Origin: Epiperipatus broadwayi
Taxonomy: Eukaryota > Onychophora > Udeonychophora > Euonychophora > Peripatidae
Assembly (NCBI GenBank): GCA_028023455.1
Contig: JAQFVV010012420.1
Coordinates: 312,001 to 376,000 of the forward strand
Direction: 5' to 3'
DNA length: 64,000 nt
The position numbers were made by a program, and so were the translations under genes. Shown piece after piece: positions 47,532-57,103 of the stretch. The stretch's first letter is position 1. Each line of letters starts with the position of its first letter. A model generated the notes under the pieces. The model saw only the letters and a list, made by a program, of their open reading frames with translations, was not told the origin of the DNA and searched no databases.

Positions 47532-50500
47532 ATGGAGGGAAAGTGGATTAAACTCGAACAGTTCGAAGGGAAGGCAAACGAAAGCCCATGTCGACATGTG
47601 GAAAGTCTGAAGAGGTTGTTCTCATGCGGGCAGTTTAGCGAAGAATCGAAGATAGCTATTGCATGCAGCCACATCCAAGGGGAAGCAATGGAATGGTGGG
47701 AGGCGATGAAAGAGAAACCAGAAACATTCGAAGAATACCAAAGAGCCATAATGGGAAGATATTGGGGACTAGCCCAACAAGAAAGGGAAAAGTGGGCAAT
47801 CGAACAAAGCAAAAGGGATGAGGATGAGACGTACAGTACTTTCATACAGCGACAGATGGCGAGATTAAGAAAAATAAACGAATACCAAGTACCGGAAGAG
47901 CGGAAAATTAGGATAGCAGGGCGCAACCTGCCCAGGGAGATCAGACGAATTATTGAGGGGGAAACTGAAATAAAACGAATATTGGAGGTGTTGGATGCGG
48001 CCGAAAATGATGACTACTTTGTCAAAGAAGGGAATGATGAAATTAGGATAGCTAATATAACACAGGATGAAAGGGGGGAAGGGCCTCGGGGAAAACAAGA
48101 GTGCCCAAAGATCGAGGTATCAATCCAAGGGGTTCATGCAAGGGCGCTGCTGGATACAGGGAGTCAGGTGACTGTAATGGCTCAGGAAACCTTCGACAGG
48201 ATTGCCCAAGGGCCAACAGAAATGAAAATCCTACCGTTGAAAGGGACCCAGATCATACTGGCCAATGGGAAAAGAGCAAAGATACAGACCAAACAGGTGT
48301 GGGCGAACATAGTTATCGCAGGGCAGGAATTCACCCAGATTGTGCTAATACTTGAGGGGCTGATACATGACTTGGTGTTAGGGTCTGACTTCATGAGGAT
48401 GGCAAAATGTAGCATCGATTACGGGACCGGACAAGCAAGAATTGGGAGAGTCACCGTGCCCTTTGGGGGAACCATGAATAGAGAGCCAGAAGGGCAGAAG
48501 AAACTGCAGTGCATCATGGTAAAGGGGGTGATCGAGAAAAGAGTTGATGAAATGACGGGACCAAGTAAAGGGCAAAGAGAGAAGATTCAAGGAATACTGG
48601 AGACCTACGAGAGTGTTTTCTCGGACAAGCCGGGAGTAATCAATGGGTACGAACACCGGATCCGGTTGAACACCAACAACCCATATCAAACGAGAACGTA
48701 TCCAATACCTTTCCAATACCGGAAGGAGATCGAAACTCAGCTGGAGCAGATGATAGAGTGGGGGGTTATTTCAAAGTGTACTTCACCATACAACAACCCA
48801 ATCTTAGCCGTAAAAAAAGGTGACGGATCGATCCGATTGTGCCTCGATGCGAGGCAACTGAACAAGGTGACAATTCCGGATACAAACGCTCCGCCCATCA
48901 TGAGCGAACTGATGACTAGATTTCAGAACAAGAGAATTTTTTCCACTGTGGATTTGACAAATAGTTACTGGCAAATGAGCCTCCATCCGGATGATCGGAA
49001 ATACACTGCATTCAAATATAACGGACGGGCGTACCAGTTTAATCGCGTGCCTTTCGGATTAAGGAATAGTGGGGCAGGTTTAGTGCAGTGCATGGACCAA
49101 ACCCTATCAGATGAAGTCAAGAAATTTGTCACCATGTACGTAGATGATATCATCATAGCATCTGGGGACATAGAGGAGCATTGTCAGCACTTAGAAATGT
49201 TGCTCCATGAATGCGAACAGAAGGGAATAAAAATAAACCTAAAGAAAAGCCACTTTGTGACCCAGGAAGTTAAGTTCTTGGGACACATCATAAGCCAGGA
49301 TGGGATACGGCCTAACCCCGAGAAGATTCAGGCCATCCAAGAATTTCCAGTTCCGAAAAAGAGAAAAGATATTAAAGCATTCCTCGGGATGTGCACGTTC
49401 TACAACAAATTTTATGAAAACTTCTCCCACGATATGGAACCCCTACTACAATTATTAAGAAAGGAGCAAGTGTGGGTATGGGATGAGAAAAGAGAACGGA
49501 GCTTCCAGAGGGTGAAAGAAGGATTTTTAAAACAGACCATGTTAGCGTACCCGGACTTCGACCAGACATTTTGGGTACAGACCGACAGTAGCGACATCGG
49601 GTTAGGAGCAACTTTGTACCAAAAGGGACTGGATGGTGAACAAAGGGTGTTGGCCTTCATCAGCCGACTACTCAAGGACCCTGAACGGAGATACACGGTC
49701 ACAGAACGGGAAGCCCTCGCCATAGTATGGGCTTTCAAAAAATTCAGACAATACCTGGTCGGATCCAAAGTGAAAGTAATCACCGACCATCGGAGCCTCG
49801 AATTCCTTAATAAAAGTTTTTTGACAAACAATAGATTAGAGAGGTGGAGCCTAGCCCTGCAGGAGTTCCAGTACGAAGTGGAATATTGCAAAGGGAAGGA
49901 TAATGTGGTTGCGGATGCGCTGAGCCGTTACCCTGTGGGACAACAGCCAAATGTTGAGGCTGAGGAATTTGCGTACATTGCCGCTACTACCCGGCGAAGC
50001 AAAGAGGGTGAGTTTAGTGCGAACAACATTCGGAGGGGCCAGGAAGGGGACGAAGAGTGTCAACAAATAATCCGATACATACGTGAAAGGAAGCGAAATG
50101 CGGGGGTAGATCAAAAAAAGGAAGAGACTGGGGGTCAGTTATGGAAGTATCGGGACCGATGCATCATGCTGGAAGGGATAGTCCAAAGGAAAACCGGGAA
50201 TGGGAAACAAACCCGTATCGTAATACCGAAGGGAATGCGGGATCAACTGGTGGATAAGACACATCAGGAACGTGGCCATTACGGAACCAGCAAGACTGAG
50301 GGGTACCTTAGTAATTGGTTTTATTGGCCAGGGATGTCCCAAGACATTGCCAGAAGACTCCGGAAGTGTGAGGTCTGTGCGAGGACAAAACCATTAAACC
50401 GATCAAATGAAGGATCGCTGATACCGATTATCGTCCAGGAGCCAAACCACACTTTGGCTATTGATTACTACGGCCCGTTGCCAATGTTTGGGGGGAAGAG

Positions 50501-51239
50501 ATATTTACTGGTTACTTATGATTTGTGCTCCAAAATGGTCGCGGCGTACCCTATGGCCCGGGCAAATGCGAACCAGACCATCAAACTGTTGGAAACCAAA
50601 CAGTTTCCCGTCATCGGGAAGCCTAAGTGCATCTTATCAGATCATGGTACGCCCTTTGTATCAAAGATGTGGAGACAATGGGTGAACCGAATTGGGGTCA
50701 AACATCATATGACGTCTATCCGGAATCCGCAAAGCAACCCATGCGAGCGGGTTATGCGTGAGTTGGGGCGGCTATTCCGTGTGTATACTGCGGGAGATCA
50801 TCGGAAATGGGTTCGGGAAATTCCCCGGATCGTTGATATGATCAATACCTCAAAAAATGAGTCCACTGGGCTGGAACCAAGTCGACTTCATTACGGATGC
50901 CCGATACCGTATCCTTACGATGATAGACCTGCGATCCGGACAGGGAGAGTGGACCGAAAACATGATAACCAGGTAGCATTACGGAGGTTAGAACATATGG
51001 GGGAAAAGCGAAGGCGGACCGATAGGCCAACCCAAAACACCTTCACTGTGGGAGACAGAGTTATGGTAAGATCAAATCCGGTCAGTCGGCCAGACCAGAA
51101 CATATTTAAGAAGTTCCTTGACCTCTACGATGGCCCCTACGAGATCGTCAGGGCATACGGGAATAATGCCTTTGTACTGGCACGAGGAAAAATGATTAAG
51201 GGGACTTTCAATGCAAGGGCACTGAAGAGGGCCGAATAA
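47532..51239 (+). CDS. Gypsy gag-pol polyprotein (1,235 aa)
   Basis: One uninterrupted frame; the ATG has A at -3 and G at +4. Residues about 1-160: Gag core (KIAIACSHIQGEAMEWWEAM), with no CCHC zinc knuckle. 200-300: aspartic protease, D208-T-G-S and VLGSDFM. About 360-610: reverse transcriptase with FSTVD474L and YVDD (536-539). About 675-800: RNase H with D685, E727, D752 and D795. From 905: integrase, HHCC finger H911, H916, C946, C949, then catalytic D978, D1037, E1072. The C-terminus has a GPY/F-type LYDGPYEI module and no chromodomain. The D1037-E1072 spacing is one residue shorter than the usual D35E because PQSNPCER replaces PQxNGxxER. All catalytic residues are present, so it may be active. 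It would be processed by its own protease into Gag, RT-RNase H and integrase. Confidence 0.97.
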   Translation: MEGKWIKLEQFEGKANESPCRHVESLKRLFSCGQFSEESKIAIACSHIQGEAMEWWEAMKEKPETFEEYQRAIMGRYWGLAQQEREKWAIEQSKRDEDETYSTFIQRQMARLRKINEYQVPEERKIRIAGRNLPREIRRIIEGETEIKRILEVLDAAENDDYFVKEGNDEIRIANITQDERGEGPRGKQECPKIEVSIQGVHARALLDTGSQVTVMAQETFDRIAQGPTEMKILPLKGTQIILANGKRAKIQTKQVWANIVIAGQEFTQIVLILEGLIHDLVLGSDFMRMAKCSIDYGTGQARIGRVTVPFGGTMNREPEGQKKLQCIMVKGVIEKRVDEMTGPSKGQREKIQGILETYESVFSDKPGVINGYEHRIRLNTNNPYQTRTYPIPFQYRKEIETQLEQMIEWGVISKCTSPYNNPILAVKKGDGSIRLCLDARQLNKVTIPDTNAPPIMSELMTRFQNKRIFSTVDLTNSYWQMSLHPDDRKYTAFKYNGRAYQFNRVPFGLRNSGAGLVQCMDQTLSDEVKKFVTMYVDDIIIASGDIEEHCQHLEMLLHECEQKGIKINLKKSHFVTQEVKFLGHIISQDGIRPNPEKIQAIQEFPVPKKRKDIKAFLGMCTFYNKFYENFSHDMEPLLQLLRKEQVWVWDEKRERSFQRVKEGFLKQTMLAYPDFDQTFWVQTDSSDIGLGATLYQKGLDGEQRVLAFISRLLKDPERRYTVTEREALAIVWAFKKFRQYLVGSKVKVITDHRSLEFLNKSFLTNNRLERWSLALQEFQYEVEYCKGKDNVVADALSRYPVGQQPNVEAEEFAYIAATTRRSKEGEFSANNIRRGQEGDEECQQIIRYIRERKRNAGVDQKKEETGGQLWKYRDRCIMLEGIVQRKTGNGKQTRIVIPKGMRDQLVDKTHQERGHYGTSKTEGYLSNWFYWPGMSQDIARRLRKCEVCARTKPLNRSNEGSLIPIIVQEPNHTLAIDYYGPLPMFGGKRYLLVTYDLCSKMVAAYPMARANANQTIKLLETKQFPVIGKPKCILSDHGTPFVSKMWRQWVNRIGVKHHMTSIRNPQSNPCERVMRELGRLFRVYTAGDHRKWVREIPRIVDMINTSKNESTGLEPSRLHYGCPIPYPYDDRPAIRTGRVDRKHDNQVALRRLEHMGEKRRRTDRPTQNTFTVGDRVMVRSNPVSRPDQNIFKKFLDLYDGPYEIVRAYGNNAFVLARGKMIKGTFNARALKRAE

Positions 51240-51290
51240 CTTGGCTCCTTCTCAGAGCTAAAACCCGCAACCTCGGATTTTACTCTACAC

Positions 51291-51304
51291 CGGGCGGGGA
51301 GATA
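51291..51304 (+). promoter_or_regulatory. Polypurine-like tract before the 3' LTR
   Basis: CGGGCGGGGAGATA immediately precedes the 3' LTR TG. It is the expected site of plus-strand priming. The two pyrimidines make it an imperfect tract. Confidence 0.55.
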
Positions 51305-53190
51305 TGTAACGGAATAGCGTTACATGGGATTTGAACCCAGGCATATGAGGTTATATTAAACTATAATCAATTGACGAAATGAATGACAGGAACAAAACTT
51401 TTAAAAAAAGCGGTCTTGCTTTAATAATAAACGAGAAACAGCCGTTTCTAAAGCATGATCGCAGCTATATAAGAGTACCTGTCAAATTTATTGAAATAAA
51501 AAAGTAAAAGAGTTTTTTTTATTATTTTGTGTTTGTTTGTTAAGAATAAATCTATAATCATTAGTTGTAGTTTTTTTTTTTTCATTTTTAATTAATTAAA
51601 GAGAGAGGAATGATTGAGCGCAAGTTTAACTTTTATTAAATCATTTGAATCATTTTGAACAAAAGGGGAAAAATGAATAAATTAATTTGCAATATGTTCT
51701 GAAATTCCAAGCGATCTAAAATTATTTTAAATAGGGGTAATTAGTAAATGTAAAATTAGAGAAATTGAAACAATAGGCAGGATATGTGCTGGTACGCCTA
51801 GATAAAATAAGCCAAATTTAGAAACAGAGGTGAGAAAAAGTGTACACTGCTATTGTACAACTCAGACTTCTGTCTCCAGCGAAACAATACCTGAAAAAAA
51901 TGGTCAAATTGAGCTAAATTCCAAAGTGGTGTAAACGATCCCAGAAATCACGGAATTGAGTTAACACTCGATGGACTTATAAGATGAAGGGACTCACAGG
52001 TGCATGGGAGTGATTGGGTGAGAAAAATTCAAGGTGTGAGGGCGGGAAGGAAGAGATCAAAAAGGCCGGACAGCGCTTTTCAAGATTATTAGTATTGAAT
52101 TAGACTATTATTGATTATTATTAGACTATTGAAATCTAACGGAGATGCGTTGCTGAACATAAAATTCACGGCTTGACCGCCGGACCTCCGCGTCCAGCTC
52201 CGCTGATTGCTAATAGGATGCTCGTAACACCGGAGAAACTTCACATAAGGACCACACACGCTTTTGAGACCTTGCAAATTGCCGGAATGCTTCGTTAAAG
52301 AAGAAACCATCGCTCAGGATCCCATTACAGTCTTTCTACGTTCCACAGGTAGCTATCTTTAAATTGTCGTATTCACTTATGCACCAAAATAAAATAACTT
52401 TAATAACCAGAACTATTAAAAAACATTAAGCTAAAATGATAAAGTTACTCTTGACCATTAATGAACGATTCGAGAATCTAACCAAATAAGTTTGCCTACA
52501 GATTAACATTCTTTAAAATATGTGCGAAGTCACCTTGAAATCTATATTTAATTATCTCGGCTTGCCGATCATATACCTGCATTAATTGTTAGTAAACAGA
52601 TTAAATAAAACATTTATTTAACTAGTATTTTTTGTTATTAATTGCTTGGAATTTCAACATAAATTTATATAATAGGAATGAGTGCTAGAGCGATCAAATT
52701 TGTTTGTATATGAATGAATGCATTTGATATTTTTGGTGTTGGGATTTTATTTTATTTATGCTTATGTTTGTTATGTTCTCTTAGATTAAATTAAGTTTGA
52801 TTAATTTATTCTGTGGGATATAGGGCGGGCCCTCATATAATAAGTAATTGATCGTGAGTGAAAGATCACAGATTCGATGTAATTTGAAGGGTAATATTGG
52901 CTGTGTTCGTTTCTTGCTTCCGACTGGAGTGATGCACGGGCATGTTTTGTGATATAGTTGAGTGAGCTTATGCACATACGTGGCGGACTCTTATAAAAGT
53001 TCTCCTGGCGCCTATTACTTGGATTCAATCCGAATTTACGTATAAAATAAATAAAGCGTACGTGTATATGTGTTTGAAATTATCTTCACAGAACATTATG
53101 TAATCCCCCGGACGCAAGAACACAGCAGATTCGTAATAGTGACATTATTGAGTGAGCGGGAGCGCGCTCACGCACCACCGGGCGGATACA
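51305..53190 (+). repeat. 3' LTR (1,886 bp)
   Basis: Same sequence as 44878-46758 apart from 8 substitutions and two homopolymer-length differences (A7 versus A6 and T12 versus T8), which account for the 5-bp length difference. It is followed directly by the GTAT duplication and the resumed LINE frame. Confidence 0.97.
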
Positions 53191-53830
53191 GTATACTTGT
53201 ATAAAAGGTGGGATGATTGGGTTAGGAGTATTGTTGAGTGTTATAGTGGTAAGGAATGGGATAAAAGAATTGAAGCATTAATAAAAAATAGGGAGTTGAA
53301 GAGATGGAGAACTAGTATGGAGGGTAAGAAGAGTTTAAATATATATAGAAATAAATAGAACATTGTATGAGAGTTAATTTATAATAATAGTAAAAAAAGT
53401 AGTTTATTGTTTAAGGCTCGAACAGGATCTTTAGCAACAAGAGAATATACATGTAAATGGAAAACTATGGGTGACTTAGTGTGCAAATTGTGTAAGGAAG
53501 GTCTAGAAAATATTAGGCATTTGTTGATTGAATGTAAATGATTGAAAGCAGAAAGGGTGCAGATAATGAAGTTATGGAAGAATAGATATGAACAAAGTGA
53601 TTATAGAGAAAGTGAGTTATTGTTTTTTATGCTGGGTTTGCGAAAAGATAAGGGGGATTTAGATATAAAGACCATAGAGTTGTCAAAGATTATGTTGTGG
53701 AAATGGGATGGGGCAGAATATGGGAAGACTTAGAGTGGGGAATGGAAAATAACGTGGCTAACAAGTTTATCTAGGCATAATTGCCGAGAAATTCTTGACT
53801 TTGTTTAAGGAAAAGCCAAAATACATCACA
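53191..53830 (+). pseudogene. LINE ORF2 C-terminus and 3' UTR, continuation of 42186-44877
   Basis: After the GTAT duplication the frame continues VYLYKRWDDWVRSIVECY to a stop at 53358. Past a frame change it reads TCKWKTMGDLVCKLCKEGLE, then NIRHLLIEC, a CCHC-type knuckle common at LINE ORF2 C-termini, and an open segment 53542-53733 (AERVQIMKLW to GAEYGKT). The 3' UTR from 53754 (GTGGCTAACAAGTTTATCTA) is shared with the small fragment at 8018. The end is near CATCACAC at 53824-53831. Confidence 0.85.
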
Positions 53831-54165
53831 CATGTAAAACAACAAAAAATGACACAACTTTATTACATTATTGACAATGCACTGCAAATTTCTTTATAGT
53901 CAAATAAATTAAAGAATTTAAATTTATAGAATTTATCTTTTATTTATTTAATTTTTTAAAAGTATTCACTAATAATTTTTCATTTAAATTATATTAATAT
54001 ATTACCTTTAATTAATAACTGAAATACAGGCTTATTATATACCTGTATCAATAAATGTAATATATAGGATATATGAGCACAGACTTTCATATGGCCTACC
54101 ACTCCCCACCCTATCTTATAATGCTGATCCATTTAAACACATACATGTAGAAAAGGTAAATAATA

Positions 54166-54209
54166 ACCAATATAAGTATTTCATGCTAAACCAGCAATCA
54201 TCAGTTGGT
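54166..54209 (-). ncRNA. Type I hammerhead ribozyme, left arm
   Basis: Minus strand from 54209: stem I ACCAA, CTGATGA (54204-54198), T, stem II TGCT-GGTTT-AGCA, T, GAAA, stem III ATA-CT-TAT, cleavage residue A, stem I TTGGT (54170-54166). Stem I is 5 bp, extendable by a G-U pair. A T/T mismatch closes stem II on the core side, where G-C is typical. Confidence 0.65.
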
Positions 54210-54541
54210 CCAGATTATCATCTCTACACATATATGCAGTAAGTGCTCAGATATATATTAAGATAGCCAATCTTCATACTTTAATGGACAGGCTTCAATC
54301 CACTTCACACTCCAACCATCCACCCAATTGAAAATCTGATGATGGAACGCTCAAAGGTCACCCTGAAGCCGAGATTCTTATCACCCCCTTTGAACGTTCC
54401 ATCTTCAGATTTTCAATTGGATGGATGGTTGAAGAGTTGGAATCGGGAGTGGATTGAAGCATGTCTATTAAAATATGAAGATTGGCTATCTTAATATATA
54501 TCTGAGCCTTAATGCATATATGTGTGGAGATGATAATATAG

Positions 54542-54585
54542 ACCAACTGATGATTGCTGGTTTAGCATGAAATACGTATATTGGT
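54542..54585 (+). ncRNA. Type I hammerhead ribozyme, right arm
   Basis: Stem I ACCAA (54542-54546) pairs with TTGGT (54581-54585). CTGATGA is at 54547-54553. Stem II TGCT/AGCA (54555-54558 with 54564-54567) has loop GGTTT and a T/T pair at its base. GAAA is at 54569-54572. Stem III A-T, T-A, A-T has a CG tip, and ATACGTAT (54572-54579) is self-complementary, as expected of a dimer-forming minimal hammerhead. The cleavage triplet is ATA with cleavage after A54580. Covariation with the left arm is limited because the arms are near-identical. Confidence 0.7.
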
Positions 54586-54698
54586 GATTATTTATCTTTT
54601 CGACATATATGTCTTCAAGAGTATCAGTGTTATGAGATAGAGTGGAGAGTGTTGGGCTGTATGAAAGTCTGTGCTCATATATCCTATATATTACATTT

Positions 54699-56790
54699 AA
54701 TTAAGCATTTTACTTTTTTTCTATTACAATAGTGGGTATGATTTTAGTGATTTTGTTTGAATTTGGGAGATTTTGGAATCCAAAAGCAGTTGGAATAATA
54801 GTTTTCAACTTACAACTTTTCAATGTATTGAATTACATAATTCTATGTTACAGAAACTGCAAATTAAGAAAAATATTTTAACTCAAATATATTTAAACAA
54901 TGCAGTGACCAATTTTAAGACACATGAAATACAAACAACAACTAATGTGCTAAATCACATCTTAAGATATTGTAGAATACTTACAAATCACACGTGGAAT
55001 AGATAGATGAAATAAAAAAAATCATCAAGCAGTGAACTAGCAGCAATTACAAATAAAGAAAAACACCCATTATTTGGGATTATATTTTTGACAACATGTA
55101 GCATAAAACTTGAATATTTCTATCATGATAATAACTTTTTTGTAGACAAAATCCTAGAAATGTGATAAAGAGTGTCAATTTCAAAAGTATATGGAAAAAA
55201 TGTCAGACCTGCATTTAGTAAAAAACTAAATTATTAATCTCAATTACCTGGAGAATCAGTGTTCAAAACTGCTTATATACTGTTACTAGACTGATGACAA
55301 CATTCACCCCAAATATGAAAGAATAATACTTTCTGTAATCAGCTGCAATAAAAAAATCATGCTTACGGTGTAGTACTGATAAAAATTTCAAAGATATTCA
55401 AATACACAAAATCACAATGGAATAAATTACAGAGGTTATTAGATATGTAAGCATTCCAGTAACTATCAAAATAGTTGGTTATGAAAATTGAAAAATATTT
55501 ATGATCAACTTGTCATTTATAACATCATAATTTTTGATGAGAATGCATTGATGTGAAAGTAAAGGTATCATGCTCTATATAATTTGGTACAAAAAGTGAT
55601 GGACTTTGAAACTCAAGATCCATAGATGCAATCCCAATCATCACTTCCACTGCTTCAATTTCTTATAAACCCTTAAGCAATAAGTCTTCAATTTTTGCCC
55701 TATACAGTTTAATGCAATGGCAGATTAACAGATTCAGGAGCTCACAGTTATAAATCATAGCTCACCTCTGATATATCTGTTATTTGAACTTATGAATTCT
55801 TGTCAGTCAGTATTGGTATCTGCAGCTAGTCTTAAAAACTATTATATCTTTTAAAATTATTTAGAATACTGTAGTGCAAAGATAGTACATCCACCTATCG
55901 TGCCTATAATCTTGAGATGTAATTTAAGTTAAATGAAATTCTTTTCAAAAAACTTAGCAATTTTCTTTCAGACATTTGGACTATAGCAATCTAGTTAATC
56001 ATTTTACATTGATCAGTAAATGAGATTCTAGTAACTTTAGCTAAAAGTTACAACAAGAATCAAAAGTGCTCAAACCATCATCATCTGAAAAACCTAGTGA
56101 TTATTACTTTCTCCTACAATGTTTTTCTATGAGACTGTTGGAGAAGTTTTTGCTCTACAGAGAACTAGTTAATATTAAAAAGTATTTTTAATTCCTTATT
56201 TAAAATGATCTGCTGAATAAAGTCATAGATAGGGAAAATAAGTACTAACTAAATACAGATAAAAAATAAAATTTATAAAACTAAGGAATGTTAAAAATTA
56301 GATAAAAATAAACTGAAATGTAATAAAATTAAATTTATTCTTTGGGCTTTTATTATAGCAAATAGCTTCTTTATAAAATTGAAATTTTACATATAGACTT
56401 TTTTATTGAAATTATTGCTAGATCACTTTCAACAGTGCTGTTCACAAATATATATATAAGTATTGTAACATTTATTTATATATGTTACAAATATATTGGC
56501 ATTTGGTAAAAGCTAAAAAAGTAAATTTCGATTTTTTTTTGATTAGTATAATTTTTGTTAAGAGCGTACAATGAAAGTTAAATTATTCTTCGATATTTTT
56601 TTAATTAGTAATAACGTAATTGGAGAGAACAAAAAAGAATTCCAAAAGCAAGTAAAAAGATAAGCTAAAAGAAAAATATTTCTAGCAAATTAAACATGGC
56701 CGAAAACTTGATAAGAAAATAGAGACTTTAGTACATAAAATTTTAAAAAACTGTATAAGATTAGAAAGGCATGGTACGAGCATGCGCAGA
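54699..56790. other. AT-rich stretch without recognised gene
   Basis: An open frame at 54773-55006 (77 codons) has no identifiable domain. Fragments around 55190-55380 might be decayed coding sequence but match no family I know. Background composition rises to extreme AT near 56200-56700. Confidence 0.45.
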
Positions 56791-56805
56791 AGCCCTAAAA
56801 CTGGA

Positions 56806-56814
56806 TATAAAAAG
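56806..56814 (+). promoter_or_regulatory. TATA box of a candidate Pol II promoter
   Basis: TATAAAAAG sits in a sudden GC-richer block (from about 56770). A start 28-33 bases on would fall at about 56835-56842 (GGGTCTTGTTCG). Immediately downstream comes the predicted structured RNA and, 255 bases later, a splice-donor match. Either the 5' end of a host transcript or an LTR promoter could look like this. Confidence 0.45.
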
Positions 56815-56857
56815 GAGGGATCCGGTTGAAGGAGGGTCTTGTTCGTTTTATTTCGCT

Positions 56858-56992
56858 AGTTGGTCTTGGATAACATTTAATATGTCCAAGATCACTCGTC
56901 ACCGAAGGAATTCGGCAATGTCGCAGTGAACCGGAGCTCCTGAAAACATCAGACCTAATGATGTACCCCAGGAAAAGCCTTCGTGACCAACT
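56858..56992 (+). ncRNA. Predicted multi-helix RNA structure in a possible 5' exon
   Basis: Four helices nest without conflict. P1 is AGTTGG (56858-56863) with CCAACT (56987-56992). P2 hairpin is TCTTGGA (56864-56870) with TCCAAGA (56885-56891). P3 is TCAC-c-GAAGG (56899-56908) with CCTTCGTGA (56978-56986). P4 is CCTG (56939-56942) with CAGG (56969-56972), enclosing ACATCA (56946-56951) with TGATGT (56959-56964). P1, P2 and P3 abut as in a three-way junction. A short ATG frame inside (56882 to a TGA near 56928) is the only coding potential. No known RNA family was recognised. It could be a viral-like leader or LTR R region, an untranslated-region element or a free ncRNA. Confidence 0.4.
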
Positions 56993-57097
56993 GGGAAATG
57001 GACCACAAGAACAAGCAAGAACCGAACGGCCGAGCTCATTATTACAGAAAACTATGCATAGTTCGCTACAACATTCGTGAATTCACAAAGCTTACCG

Positions 57098-57103
57098 GTA
57101 AGT
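57098..57103 (+). other. Strong 5' splice-site match
   Basis: ACCG|GTAAGT, where GTAAGT is the metazoan donor consensus, ends the GC-richer block that begins at the TATA box. After it composition drops to AT-rich intron-like sequence. The implied first exon would be about 260 bases and mostly non-coding. No acceptor can be assigned with confidence, although TTTATTTTAG at about 57425-57434 is a possible one. Confidence 0.35.

Larger units (their letters stand above)
44878..53190 (+). mobile_element. Ty3/Gypsy-type LTR retrotransposon, apparently full length
   Basis: 8,313 bp bounded by two LTRs that begin TGTAACGG and end GGATACA. GTAT precedes the left LTR (44874-44877) and follows the right LTR (53191-53194), a 4-bp target duplication (5 bp if the flanking A is counted). 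A primer-binding site, one 1,235-codon gag-pol frame and a purine-rich tract lie in canonical order. There is no env frame. The element sits in the sense orientation inside the C-terminal region of the older LINE, and removing it with one GTAT restores the LINE reading frame. The interior is clearly richer in G+C than the surroundings. Confidence 0.96.
54053..54698. repeat. 646-bp inverted repeat carrying two hammerhead ribozymes
   Basis: Left arm 54053-54359 and right arm about 54387-54698 are reverse complements with scattered mismatches and a few indels (outermost words AAATGTAATATATAGGATAT and its inverse; innermost GATGGAACG / CGTTCCATC) around a spacer of about 27 bases. No protein is encoded and no target duplication was found. 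A diverged single-orientation relative is at 19224-19432. Each arm holds a hammerhead, on the minus strand in the left arm and the plus strand in the right, so transcripts from either strand would include one. Confidence 0.9.

Noticed and set aside
55290-55325. CTGATGACAACATTC...GAAA as a hammerhead
   Set aside because: Both boxes occur but the 19 bases between them cannot form a stem and no stem I exists.
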